Shown here: positions 24,461 to 33,299 of the stretch, one piece after another
How positions within the stretch are numbered: the stretch's first letter is position 1
Layout of the letters: each line of letters starts with the position of its first letter
Assembly (NCBI RefSeq): GCF_013294065.1
Contig: NZ_JABSNM010000030.1
Location: 1 to 40,807, forward strand
Direction of reading: 5' to 3'
Origin: Sphaerotilus uruguayifluvii
Lineage (GTDB): Bacteria > Pseudomonadota > Gammaproteobacteria > Burkholderiales > Burkholderiaceae_C
Length of the DNA: 40,807 nt
Made by a program: the position numbers and the translations under genes
Notes under the pieces: model-generated
The model's database searches: none
Told to the model about the DNA's origin: nothing
What the model saw: only the letters and a program-made list of their open reading frames with translations

Positions 24461-24533
24461 AAGCCCCGGCCAGCGTAACCGACCGGGGCTTCAGGTGGGG
24501 GCGGGCAGGGCATCCGCAAGGGGCCCCGCCCGC
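24461..24533. terminator. Two hairpins between folD and prlC
   Basis: The first has stem AAGCCCCGG (24461-24469) and CCGGGGCTT (24483-24491), 9 bp, perfect. The second has GCGGGCAGGGC (24501-24511) and GCCCCGCCCGC (24523-24533) with one mismatch. They lie between the folD stop and the prlC start on the minus strand. The AA/TT-flanked first stem is terminator-like but has no long T-run, so partial termination after folD is my best guess. Confidence 0.45.
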
Positions 24534-24564
24534 TCCCGGGCGTGACGGGATGTGCTGCGCTCGC

Positions 24565-25428
24565 TCAGGCGGCGGCAGCAGCGACGCGCTCGGCCGCCTC
24601 CATCGTGTTGACCAGCAGCATCGTGATCGTCATCGGCCCGACGCCGCCCGGCACCGGGGTGATGAAGCCGGCGATCTCCTTGCAGCCGTCGAAGTCGACG
24701 TCGCCGCAGAGCTTGCCCTCAAGGTTGCGGTTCATGCCGACGTCGATGACGACCGCGCCCGGCTTGACCATGTCGGCGGTCAGCACGTTGCGCTTGCCCA
24801 CCGCCGCGACGATCACGTCGGCCTGGCGGGTCATGGCGGCCAGGTCGGCCGTGCCGCTGTGGCAGACGGTCACGGTCGCGTTGGCGGCCAGCAGCATCAT
24901 CGCCATCGGCTTGCCGACGATGTTGGAGCGGCCGATGACGACGGCGTGCTTGCCGCGCAGATCCTTCATGCCGATGCTTTCGAGCATCTTCATGCAGCCG
25001 TAGGGCGTGCAGGCCTTGAAGCCGACCTCGCCGACCATCAGCGCGCCGGCCGAGGCGACGTGGAAGCCGTCGACGTCCTTCAGCGGCGAGATGGCCTCGA
25101 TCACCTTGTGGTCGTCGATGTGCTTCGGGAGAGGCAGCTGCACCAGGATGCCGTGGATGGACGGGTCGTTGTTCAGCGCGTCGATGCGCGCCAGCAGCTC
25201 GGCCTCCGACAGCGTGGCCTCGTACTTCTCCAGCACCGAGTGGAAGCCGACGTCCTCGCAGGCCTTGACCTTGTTGCGCACATAGACCGCGCTGGCCGGG
25301 TTGTCGCCGACCAGGACGACGGCCAGACCGGGCTTGAGGCCGCGTGCGGTCAGCGCGGCGGCGCGTTGCGCCACCTCGGCGCGGAGTTGCTTGGACAGGG
25401 CGTTGCCGTCGATGAGCTGGGCGGTCAC
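24565..25428 (-). CDS. folD: Methylenetetrahydrofolate dehydrogenase / cyclohydrolase
   Basis: 287 residues. It interconverts methylene-, methenyl- and 10-formyl-tetrahydrofolate for purine, formyl-methionine and one-carbon metabolism. [27 protein letters not shown] carries the catalytic lysine region. [14 protein letters not shown], the NADP-binding [17 protein letters not shown] and the final [15 protein letters not shown] are diagnostic. The start is GTG at 25426-25428 with AGGAG upstream. A longer frame from 25548 runs into the upstream terminator and is rejected. It is separated from the two-component system by that terminator. Confidence 0.97.
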   Translation of the reverse strand: MTAQLIDGNALSKQLRAEVAQRAAALTARGLKPGLAVVLVGDNPASAVYVRNKVKACEDVGFHSVLEKYEATLSEAELLARIDALNNDPSIHGILVQLPLPKHIDDHKVIEAISPLKDVDGFHVASAGALMVGEVGFKACTPYGCMKMLESIGMKDLRGKHAVVIGRSNIVGKPMAMMLLAANATVTVCHSGTADLAAMTRQADVIVAAVGKRNVLTADMVKPGAVVIDVGMNRNLEGKLCGDVDFDGCKEIAGFITPVPGGVGPMTITMLLVNTMEAAERVAAAAA

Positions 25429-25474
25429 GGGGATCTCCTGGAGGGAAAAGAGCTGAGGAAGCTGGGGGACAATG

Positions 25475-25501
25475 AAAAAGGCCGCTGACGCTTCAGCGGC
25501 C
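25475..25501 (-). terminator. Intrinsic terminator of the kinase/regulator operon
   Basis: On the minus strand the stem GGCCGCTGA / TCAGCGGCC (9 bp, perfect) encloses the 4-base loop AGCG and is followed by TTTTTC. It lies 21 bp after the response-regulator stop. It should end the two-gene transcript before folD. Confidence 0.88.
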
Positions 25502-25522
25502 TCGGGAGCGGGGAGGGCGGGC

Positions 25523-26152
25523 TCAGGCCTTGGCGGCGTGGCCGGCACCCAGCGCGATCTTCAGCAGATCGGCGACGGTGTTGGCGTTGAGCTTCTCCAT
25601 GATGTTGGCGCGGTGCGCCTCCACCGTCTTGATGCTGATGCCCAGGTCGTCGGCGATCTGCTTGTTCAGGCGGCCGGCGACGATGCGCTCGAGCACCTGC
25701 GCCTCGCGGGTGGTCAGGCGCGCCAGCAGCGCCTCGCGGCTGGCCTGTTCCTGGTGCGAGGAGAAGGCGGAGCGGGCCCGGTCGAGCATGCGCTCGACCA
25801 GCGCGACCAGCTCGTCTTCCTTGAACGGCTTCTCGATGAAGTCCTCGGCGCCCTTCTTCATCGTCGTGACCGCCATCGGCACGTCGCCGTGGCCGGTGAT
25901 GAAGACGATCGGCAGCGGGCTCTTGCGCTCGAGCAGGCGGTCCTGCAGCTCCAGGCCGCTCATGCCGTCCATGCGGATATCGGCGACCAGGCAGGCGACC
26001 TCGCGCGGGTCGAAGCGCGACAGGAAGGCCTCGGCCGAGTCGAAGCACTTGACCCGGTAGTCCTTGCCCTCGAGCAGCCACTGCAGCGAATCGCGAACCG
26101 CCTCGTCGTCGTCGACGACGTACACCGTACCTTTCTTCGGGATCAGGCTCAT
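25523..26152 (-). CDS. FixJ/NarL-type response regulator
   Basis: 209 residues. The receiver domain (about 8-122) has the acidic pair DDD (14-16), phospho-acceptor Asp58 in [11 protein letters not shown], Thr in [12 protein letters not shown] and Lys108 in EKPF. The LuxR-type helix-turn-helix (about 146-205) reads [36 protein letters not shown]. It is 4 bp after the kinase gene and certainly its partner. The pair faces the pyruvate dehydrogenase operon across a short intergenic region with palindromes, so aceE is a likely target; this is inference. The ATG at 26150-26152 is preferred to a longer frame reaching into the kinase gene. Confidence 0.95.
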   Translation of the reverse strand: MSLIPKKGTVYVVDDDEAVRDSLQWLLEGKDYRVKCFDSAEAFLSRFDPREVACLVADIRMDGMSGLELQDRLLERKSPLPIVFITGHGDVPMAVTTMKKGAEDFIEKPFKEDELVALVERMLDRARSAFSSHQEQASREALLARLTTREAQVLERIVAGRLNKQIADDLGISIKTVEAHRANIMEKLNANTVADLLKIALGAGHAAKA

Positions 26153-26156
26153 GTCT

Positions 26157-28703
26157 TCAGTGGACCTCAGGTGTCTTTGACGTGCCGTCGCCCGCAGCGG
26201 CGACGGGCAACATGAAGGAGAAACGGCATCCGCAGATGCTGTCCCCATTGTAGATGTTCTCGGCTTTCATCCGGCCCTGGTGCGACTCGATGATCGAGCG
26301 GCACAGCGACAGCCCGATGCCCATGCCGTCGGACTTGGTCGAGAAGAAGGCCTCGTAGAGGCGGCCGATGACTTCCTCGCGGATGCCGGGGCCGGCGTCG
26401 GTGACGCTGAACTCGATCACGCCACCGAGCTCGGCGGTGTGGCGCGGCACGACGCGCAGCTCGATGGTGCGCCGCTTCGGCGGCATTTGCGCGTTGTCGA
26501 TCGCCTCGGCGGCGTTCTTCAGCAGGTTCAGCAGCACCTGCTCGATCAGGATCGGGTCGACCTGCAGCACCGGCAGGCGCTGCGCGACATAGCTCTGGAT
26601 CGCGACGTTGCGCCGCTTGAGCTCGATGGTGGCCAGCTCCAGCGCGTCCTCGACGATCTCGGCGGCGCGCGCGGCCTGGCGCTGCGGCTCGCTGCGCTTC
26701 ACGAACTGGCGGATGCGGTGGATGATCTGGCCGGCGCGCTGCGCCTGCTTGGAGGTCTTCTCCAGCGCCATCGCCAGATCCTCCTCGCGCAGGTTGCCGG
26801 CGCGCAGCCGCGAGAGCATGCCGTTGCAGTAGTTGGTGATCGCCGCCAGCGGCTGGTTGAGCTCGTGCGCGACCGAGGAGGCCATCTCGCCCATCGTCAC
26901 CAGCCGGCTGGTCTCCTGGGCGCGCTCGATCTGGCGGGCGGTCTCCTCCTCCATCTGCCGGCGCGAGGTCACGTCGGTGGCGATCAGCATCTGCGCCAGG
27001 CGGCCGTCGGTCCACTGCAGGTAGCGCGCGCGCACGTCGAACCATTTCTGCTGCGCCTCGATGTGCACCTCGCGCGCCTCGGCGCCGGCCTCGTCGAGCT
27101 CGGCGGTGGGCACGCCCGACATCGCGTCGACCGCGTCGGTGAGCTCGTCGTCGCCCGCGGCCGGCCGGCCGGCGAGCTGCGCATGCCAGCGCGCCTCGCC
27201 GCCGAACCACAGCCGGTAGGTGCGGTTGGCGAACAGCAGCTCGCCGGTCTGCACCGACATCACCGACACCGCCGCATCCAGCCCCTCCAGCACGGTGGTG
27301 AAGCGCTCGTGCGAGGCGGTGAGCTGGTCGCGGATGCGCTTGGCCTCGGTGATGTTGGTCATCGAGGTCATCCAGCCGGTCTGCTGGCCGCGCGAGTCGA
27401 TCAGCGGCGAGACGTACATGCGCGCGTCGAAGCGGGTGCCGTCCTTGCGCTGCACCTTGACCTCGATGCCGCCGGCGGGGCTGCGCCCGGCCAGCTCCTG
27501 CTGCAGCAGGCGGTTGTTTTCCTCCATGCGCTCGGGCGGCCAGTGCGGGTAGGGCGGCATGCGCCCGATCAGGTCGGCCTCGGTGAAGCCGGTCATCGCG
27601 CAGAAGGCCGGGTTGACATAGGTGATGCGCCCGTCGAGGTCCATCGCGCGCATGCCGGTCAGCATGGAGTTCTCCATCGCCCGGCGGAAGTTGGTCTCCT
27701 GCACCAGCGCGCCCTGGATCTGCAGCCGCCGGCGCATGTGGCGCCAGGTGCCCAGCAGCATCCACAGCGTCAGCGCCGACAGCGCCAGCACCATCCAGAA
27801 CAGCGTGTTGCCGATCAGGCCGACGGAGGTGCGGTAGCCCTCGCCGCGCAGCGTGATGCCGTGGTGCACCGGCGCGAAGGGCACGCTCCAGGTCAGCGTC
27901 GCGGTGCCGCGGCGGGTGCTGCCGGCGGCGCCGACGGTGCTGGCCATGACCTGGTCGTCGCTGTCGACCACCGAGATGACATGGCGCTGCGCGACCTCCG
28001 GCGGCACGAAATGGCGCAGCAGCGCCTCGACCGAATACTCGGCCACCAGCGCGCCGGCGAAGTTGCCGTGGTCGATCACCGGCACCAGCACCTGCACCAG
28101 CAGCAGCCGGTTGTTGTGCTTGAACGGCGGCGAGTAGACCGGCAGGCGCAGGTCGCGGCCGTTGCGGAAGGTCTGCTGCGTGATGCGCTGGCGCTCGTCG
28201 TCGTCGTTGGGGTCGCCGTCGCCGGGCGTGCCCAGCCGCGGCATCGCCGCCACCAGGTCCGGCGAGACATGGCGCGCCAGCACCTGCCGGCCTGCGCCCA
28301 GCCAGGTCAGGCTGACGATCTCGGGGCGCTCGCGCTGCAGCCGCTCGGCCTGCTCCACCACCTCGTCGCGGTCGACCGCGCGGGTGGCGACCTCGCGCGC
28401 CATGCGCACCAGCTGCTCCTGGTTCTCGATCAGCCGCAGGCGGATCTGCTGCTGCACCAGCTCGGCGTCGCGCTTGACCGACTCGATCTCGCGCTCGATC
28501 TCCTCGTTCCGCAGATACCAGAAGGCCGAGATGATCGCCGCCAGGAACAGCAGCACCGACAGCAGCGGTGCCAGCGTCGCGACCCGGTCCTGGCGCGAGG
28601 GCGACATGCGTCGCCAGCGCGCGGCCAGGCGGCGCAGCAGGCGCAGGCCCGGGCGCGCGGTCGGGGCCACGGGCGGGGCGGATTCGGGAGGGCGGGAGCT
28701 CAT
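26157..28703 (-). CDS. Membrane sensor histidine kinase with two PAS domains
   Basis: 848 residues. Two transmembrane helices (about 43-63 and 299-318) enclose a periplasmic sensor of some 235 residues with a PAS/CACHE look. Two cytoplasmic PAS domains follow (about 335-455 and 465-580). The HisKA domain has His613 in SSVAHELNQPLAAITNY. The ATPase domain has the N box LLNLLKNAAEAI, DAGPG and GMGIGLSLCRSI. The layout is FixL-like, but I see no haem-binding motif to assign oxygen sensing. It is the first gene of a two-gene operon and is divergent from aceE. The periplasmic domain would be expected to bind a small organic acid, by analogy with CACHE kinases. Confidence 0.95.
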   Translation of the reverse strand: MSSRPPESAPPVAPTARPGLRLLRRLAARWRRMSPSRQDRVATLAPLLSVLLFLAAIISAFWYLRNEEIEREIESVKRDAELVQQQIRLRLIENQEQLVRMAREVATRAVDRDEVVEQAERLQRERPEIVSLTWLGAGRQVLARHVSPDLVAAMPRLGTPGDGDPNDDDERQRITQQTFRNGRDLRLPVYSPPFKHNNRLLLVQVLVPVIDHGNFAGALVAEYSVEALLRHFVPPEVAQRHVISVVDSDDQVMASTVGAAGSTRRGTATLTWSVPFAPVHHGITLRGEGYRTSVGLIGNTLFWMVLALSALTLWMLLGTWRHMRRRLQIQGALVQETNFRRAMENSMLTGMRAMDLDGRITYVNPAFCAMTGFTEADLIGRMPPYPHWPPERMEENNRLLQQELAGRSPAGGIEVKVQRKDGTRFDARMYVSPLIDSRGQQTGWMTSMTNITEAKRIRDQLTASHERFTTVLEGLDAAVSVMSVQTGELLFANRTYRLWFGGEARWHAQLAGRPAAGDDELTDAVDAMSGVPTAELDEAGAEAREVHIEAQQKWFDVRARYLQWTDGRLAQMLIATDVTSRRQMEEETARQIERAQETSRLVTMGEMASSVAHELNQPLAAITNYCNGMLSRLRAGNLREEDLAMALEKTSKQAQRAGQIIHRIRQFVKRSEPQRQAARAAEIVEDALELATIELKRRNVAIQSYVAQRLPVLQVDPILIEQVLLNLLKNAAEAIDNAQMPPKRRTIELRVVPRHTAELGGVIEFSVTDAGPGIREEVIGRLYEAFFSTKSDGMGIGLSLCRSIIESHQGRMKAENIYNGDSICGCRFSFMLPVAAAGDGTSKTPEVH

Positions 28704-28721
28704 GGTGACATTATGGTTTCA

Positions 28722-28740
28722 GTGAATTTCACAATGTGAA
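28722..28740. promoter_or_regulatory. Overlapping palindromes between the kinase gene and aceE
   Basis: GTGAATTTCAC (28722-28732) and TTCACAATGTGAA (28728-28740) are two perfect inverted repeats sharing the half-site TTCAC. Three half-sites are thus spaced at about one-helix-turn intervals or less. They lie 19 bp from the kinase start and 145 bp before aceE, where a regulator could control both directions. A CATAAT at 28712-28717 (minus strand) may be the kinase -10. No factor can be named from sequence. Confidence 0.45.
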
Positions 28741-28885
28741 TGTGTAAGGCACCATTTGAAATTTCGATCCTGATGTGCGAGACTTCGTGCCCATGCCCCG
28801 AGGAGGGGTGCGCCTGCCCGGAGCCCGACGCCAGCGAGCGCGGCCGCAACGGGTCTTTCCCGACGATGCAGCACGAGGAGACACC

Positions 28886-31576
28886 ATGTCTGCACTGCCC
28901 CAGAATCCCCAGGATCCGGATACCCAGGAAACCCGCGAGTGGCTGGACGCGCTGAGCGCGGTCATCCAGGCCGAAGGCGGCGAACGCGCCCACCAGCTCC
29001 TCGACGAGCTGCTCGGCCATGCGCGCCAGAGCGGGCTGGACATGCCGTTCTCGGCCAACACCGCCTACGTCAACACCATTCCGGTCGACCAGGAAGCCCG
29101 CTGCCCGGGCAACATCGAGATCGAGGAGCGCCTGCGCGCCTACATGCGCTGGAACGCGATGGCGATGGTCGTCAAGGCCAACCGCCACAACCCCGAGGAC
29201 GGCGGCGACCTGGGCGGCCACATCGGCTCCTTCGCCTCGCTGGCGCACATGTTCGGCGCCGGCTTCAACCACTTCTGGCACGCCGAGAGCGAGAACCACG
29301 GCGGCGACTGCATCTACTTCCAGGGCCACGTGTCGCCGGGCGTCTACGCGCGCGCCTACCTGGAAGGCCGCCTGACCGAGGAGCAGCTGCTGCACTTCCG
29401 CCAGGAAGTCGAAGGCAAGGGCCTCTCGAGCTACCCGCACCCGAAGCTGATGCCCGGCTTCTGGCAGTTCCCGACCGTCTCGATGGGCCTGGGCCCCCTG
29501 ATGGCGATCTACCAGGCGCGCTTCCTGAAGTACCTGCATGCCCGCGGCATCGCCGACACCAGCAACCGCAAGGTCTGGGTGTTCTGCGGCGACGGCGAGA
29601 TGGACGAGCCGGAATCGCTGGGCGCGATCGGCCTGGCCGCTCGCGAAGGCCTGGACAACCTGATCTTCGTCATCAACTGCAACCTGCAGCGCCTGGACGG
29701 CCCGGTGCGCGGCAACGGCAAGATCGTCCAGGAACTCGAGGGCGAGTTCCGTGGCGCCGGCTGGAACGTCATCAAGCTGCTGTGGGGCAGCGAGTGGGAC
29801 AAGCTGCTGGCCAAGGACAAGGACGGCGCGCTGCGCAAGCTGATGATGGACACGGTCGACGGCGACTACCAGTCCTTCAAGGCCAACGACGGCGCCTACG
29901 TGCGCAAGCACTTCTTCGGCAAGGACCCGCGCACGCTCGAGATGGTCGCCCACATGAGCGACGACGAGATCTGGGCCCTGAAGCGTGGCGGCCACGACCC
30001 GCAGAAGGTCTACGCGGCCTACGACCGCGCGGTCAACCACAAGGGCCAGCCGACGCTGCTGCTGATCAAGACCGTCAAGGGCTTCGGTATGGGCAAGGTC
30101 GGCGAGGGCAAGAACACCGTCCACCAGACCAAGAAGCTGACGGACGACGACATCCGCGCCTTCCGCGACCGCTTCAACATCCCGGTGCCCGACAGCGAGC
30201 TGCCGAAGATCCCGTTCTACAAGCCGGCCGACGACACGCCGGAGATGCGCTACCTGCACGAGCGCCGCAAGGCGCTGGGCGGCTACCTGCCGCACCGCCG
30301 CACCAAGGCCGACGAGCAGTTCGCCATTCCCGCGCTGGACACCTTCAAGGCGGTGCTCGAGCCCACCGCGGAAGGCCGCGAGATCTCGACCACCCAGGCC
30401 TATGTGCGCTTCCTGACGCAGCTGCTGCGCGACAAGGACGTCGGTCCGCGCGTCGTGCCCATCCTGGTCGACGAGGCCCGCACCTTCGGCATGGAAGGCC
30501 TGTTCCGCCAGGTCGGCATCTACAACCCGCTGGGTCAGCAGTACACGCCGGTCGACAAGGACCAGGTCATGTACTACCGCGAGGACAAGGCCGGCCAGAT
30601 CCTGCAGGAAGGCATCAACGAGGCCGGCGGCATGGCCAGCTGGATCGCCGCGGCCACCAGCTACAGCACGTCGAACCGGATCATGATCCCGTTCTACGTC
30701 TACTACTCGATGTTCGGCTTCCAGCGCATCGGCGATCTGGCCTGGGCGGCCGGCGACATGCAGGCCCGCGGCTTCCTGCTGGGCGGCACGTCGGGCCGGA
30801 CCACGCTGAACGGCGAAGGCCTGCAGCACGAGGACGGCCACAGCCACATCCTGGCCGGCACGATCCCGAACTGCGTCTCCTACGACCCGACCTTCGCGCA
30901 TGAAGTGGGCGTGATCCTGCACCACGGCCTCAAGCGCATGGTCGAGAACCAGGAGAACGTGTTCTTCTACCTGACGCTGCTCAACGAGAACTACGCGATG
31001 CCGGGCCTGTCGCAGGGCACCGAGGAGCAGATCCTCAAGGGCATGTACCTGCTGCAGGAAGGCGCCAAGATCACCCCGCGCGTGAACCTGCTGGGCTCGG
31101 GCACGATCCTGCGCGAGTCGATCGCCGCCAAGGAGCTGCTGGAGAAGGACTGGGGCGTGGCCGCCAACGTCTGGAGCTGCCCGAGCTTCAACGAGCTGGC
31201 CCGCGACGGCCAGGACTGCGAGCGCTGGAACCTGCTGCACCCGACCGAGGCCCAGAAGGTCCCGTTCGTCACCCAGCAGCTGCAGCCGCACGCCGGCCCG
31301 GTGGTCGCCTCGACCGACTACATGAAGAGCTACGCCGAGCAGATCCGCCCGTTCATGCCGAAGGGCCGCACCTACAAGGTGCTGGGCACCGACGGCTTCG
31401 GTCGCTCGGACTTCCGCTCCAAGCTGCGCGAGCATTTCGAGGTCAACCGCCACTACATCGTCGTCGCCGCGCTGCGCGCGCTGGCCGACGAGGGCACGCT
31501 GCCGCTGGCCAAGGTCGCCGAGGCGATCAGCCGCTACGGCATCAAGACCGACAAGATCAACCCGCTGTACGCCTGA
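28886..31576 (+). CDS. aceE: Pyruvate dehydrogenase E1 component
   Basis: 896 residues, the homodimeric type of E1. It decarboxylates pyruvate using thiamine diphosphate and passes the acetyl group to the lipoyl domains of E2, feeding the TCA cycle. NTIPVDQEARCPGN, GGDLGGHIGSFAS, the ThDP/Mg motif GDGEMDEPESLG...N (VINCNLQRLDGP) and GGTSGRTTLNGEGLQHEDGH are all standard. GAGGAG precedes the ATG at 28886; a longer frame from 28775 is not used. It is the first gene of aceE-aceF-lpdA, 27 bp before aceF. Confidence 0.98.
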   Translation: MSALPQNPQDPDTQETREWLDALSAVIQAEGGERAHQLLDELLGHARQSGLDMPFSANTAYVNTIPVDQEARCPGNIEIEERLRAYMRWNAMAMVVKANRHNPEDGGDLGGHIGSFASLAHMFGAGFNHFWHAESENHGGDCIYFQGHVSPGVYARAYLEGRLTEEQLLHFRQEVEGKGLSSYPHPKLMPGFWQFPTVSMGLGPLMAIYQARFLKYLHARGIADTSNRKVWVFCGDGEMDEPESLGAIGLAAREGLDNLIFVINCNLQRLDGPVRGNGKIVQELEGEFRGAGWNVIKLLWGSEWDKLLAKDKDGALRKLMMDTVDGDYQSFKANDGAYVRKHFFGKDPRTLEMVAHMSDDEIWALKRGGHDPQKVYAAYDRAVNHKGQPTLLLIKTVKGFGMGKVGEGKNTVHQTKKLTDDDIRAFRDRFNIPVPDSELPKIPFYKPADDTPEMRYLHERRKALGGYLPHRRTKADEQFAIPALDTFKAVLEPTAEGREISTTQAYVRFLTQLLRDKDVGPRVVPILVDEARTFGMEGLFRQVGIYNPLGQQYTPVDKDQVMYYREDKAGQILQEGINEAGGMASWIAAATSYSTSNRIMIPFYVYYSMFGFQRIGDLAWAAGDMQARGFLLGGTSGRTTLNGEGLQHEDGHSHILAGTIPNCVSYDPTFAHEVGVILHHGLKRMVENQENVFFYLTLLNENYAMPGLSQGTEEQILKGMYLLQEGAKITPRVNLLGSGTILRESIAAKELLEKDWGVAANVWSCPSFNELARDGQDCERWNLLHPTEAQKVPFVTQQLQPHAGPVVASTDYMKSYAEQIRPFMPKGRTYKVLGTDGFGRSDFRSKLREHFEVNRHYIVVAALRALADEGTLPLAKVAEAISRYGIKTDKINPLYA

Positions 31577-31603
31577 TCGGCACGGAACACGGAGACAGAC
31601 ACC

Positions 31604-33283
31604 ATGGCACTGATCGAAGTGAAGGTCCCCGACATCGGGGACTTCAAGGAAGTGACGATCATCGAGGTCCTCGTCAAGGCGGGTGACACCATCAAGGCCG
31701 AGCAGAGCCTGATCACCGTCGAGTCCGACAAGGCCTCGATGGAGATTCCCAGCTCGCACGCCGGCGTGATCAAGGAGCTGAAGGTCGCGCTGGGCGACAA
31801 GGTCAGCGAAGGCTCGCTGGTGCTGATGCTGGAAGTGGCCGGTGCGGCCGCCGCCGCGCCGGCTCCGGCCGCTGCTGCGCCGGCCCCGGCGCCGGTGGCT
31901 GCACCGGCTCCGGCCCCGGTGGCCGCGGCCCCGGCCGCCGCCGCCGCCGGCCCGGTCGAGGTGTTCGTGCCCGACATCGGCGACTTCTCCGAGGTCGCGG
32001 TCATCGAGCTGCTGGTCAAGGTCGGCGACACCGTCAAGGCCGAGCAGAGCCTGATCACCGTCGAGTCGGACAAGGCCTCGATGGAGATCCCGTCGAGCCA
32101 CGCCGGCGTGGTCAAGGAGCTGAAGGTCGCGCTGGGCGACAAGGTGAGCAAGGGCTCGCTGGTGGCGGTGCTGGAAGGCGCGGCCGGCGCCGTGGCCGCT
32201 CCGGCGCCTGCCGCGGTTGCACCCGCTGCCGCTCCGGTGGCGGCGCCCGTTGCGGCGCCGGCCCCGGCGGCTGCCGCTCCGGTTGCCGCGGCCCCGGCCG
32301 CTGCCGTGCCGGCGCACAACCCGACCGCTCCGGCGCTGGGCCTGCCGCATGCGTCGCCGTCGATGCGCAAGTTCGCCCGCGAACTGGGCGTGCCGCTGGC
32401 CGAGGTCAAGGGAACCGGTCCGAAGGGCCGCATCACCGAGGCCGACATCCAGGGCTTCGTCAAGGGCGTGATGGCCGGCGCGGTGCAGACCGCGGCGCAG
32501 AAGGCCGCCGCTCCGGCTCCGGCCGCGGCGGCCGCCGCCGGTGGCGCCTTCCCCGGCCTGCTGCCGTGGCCGAAGGTCGACTTCGCCAAGTTCGGCCCGG
32601 TCGAGCGCAAGGACCTGTCGCGCATCAAGAAGATCTCGGGCGCCAACCTGCACCGCAACTGGGTGGTCATCCCGCACGTCACCAACCATGACGACGCGGA
32701 CATCACCGAGCTGGAAGCCTTCCGCGTCCAGACGAACAAGGAAAACGAGAAGTCCGGCGTCAAGGTCACCATGCTGGCCTTCATGATCAAGGCGGCGGTC
32801 GCGGCGCTGAAGAAGTTCCCCGAGTTCAACTCGTCGCTCGACGGCGAGCAGCTGGTGCTGAAGAACTACTTCCACATCGGCTTCGCGGCGGACACGCCCA
32901 ACGGCCTGGTGGTCCCGGTCATCAAGGACTGCGACAAGAAGGGCATCTTCCAGATCAGCCAGGAAATGGGCGAGCTGGCCAAGAAGGCGCGCGACGGCAA
33001 GCTGGGCCCGGCCGACATGAGCGGCGCCTGCTTCACGATCTCCAGCCTGGGCGGCATCGGTGGTCGGTATTTCACGCCGATCATCAACGCCCCGGAAGTC
33101 GCGATCATGGGCGTGTGCAAGAGCCAGATCGAGCCGAAGTGGGACGGCAAGCAGTTCCAGCCGCGCCTGATGCTGCCGCTGTCGCTGTCGTGGGACCACC
33201 GCGTCATCGACGGCGCGGCCGCCGCCCGCTTCAACGTCTACTTCGCATCGCTGCTGGCGGACTTCCGCCGCATCGTGCTGTGA
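31604..33283 (+). CDS. aceF: Pyruvate dehydrogenase E2 (dihydrolipoamide acetyltransferase)
   Basis: 559 residues. Two lipoyl domains carry lipoylated Lys43 and Lys157 (each in [13 protein letters not shown]), separated by flexible Ala/Pro linkers. A peripheral-subunit-binding domain (about 248-285: [30 protein letters not shown]) holds E1 and E3. The catalytic domain ends with [13 protein letters not shown], with His532 and Asp536. It forms the structural core of the complex and makes acetyl-CoA. GGAG sits before the ATG, and lpdA follows after 16 bp. The first lipoyl domain is almost the same as the one in lpdA, even at the DNA level. Confidence 0.98.
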   Translation: MALIEVKVPDIGDFKEVTIIEVLVKAGDTIKAEQSLITVESDKASMEIPSSHAGVIKELKVALGDKVSEGSLVLMLEVAGAAAAAPAPAAAAPAPAPVAAPAPAPVAAAPAAAAAGPVEVFVPDIGDFSEVAVIELLVKVGDTVKAEQSLITVESDKASMEIPSSHAGVVKELKVALGDKVSKGSLVAVLEGAAGAVAAPAPAAVAPAAAPVAAPVAAPAPAAAAPVAAAPAAAVPAHNPTAPALGLPHASPSMRKFARELGVPLAEVKGTGPKGRITEADIQGFVKGVMAGAVQTAAQKAAAPAPAAAAAAGGAFPGLLPWPKVDFAKFGPVERKDLSRIKKISGANLHRNWVVIPHVTNHDDADITELEAFRVQTNKENEKSGVKVTMLAFMIKAAVAALKKFPEFNSSLDGEQLVLKNYFHIGFAADTPNGLVVPVIKDCDKKGIFQISQEMGELAKKARDGKLGPADMSGACFTISSLGGIGGRYFTPIINAPEVAIMGVCKSQIEPKWDGKQFQPRLMLPLSLSWDHRVIDGAAAARFNVYFASLLADFRRIVL

Positions 33284-33299
33284 TCGGGGAGAACACGAC

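Noticed and set aside
28741-28885. Search for a standard sigma-70 promoter of aceE (TTGAAA near 28755)
   Set aside because: No acceptable -10 box at the right distance, so not reported as a feature.
31840-32320. Repetitive Ala/Pro codons in aceF (and 33540-33640 in lpdA) as a possible repeat array
   Set aside because: They encode the normal flexible linkers between lipoyl and binding domains.
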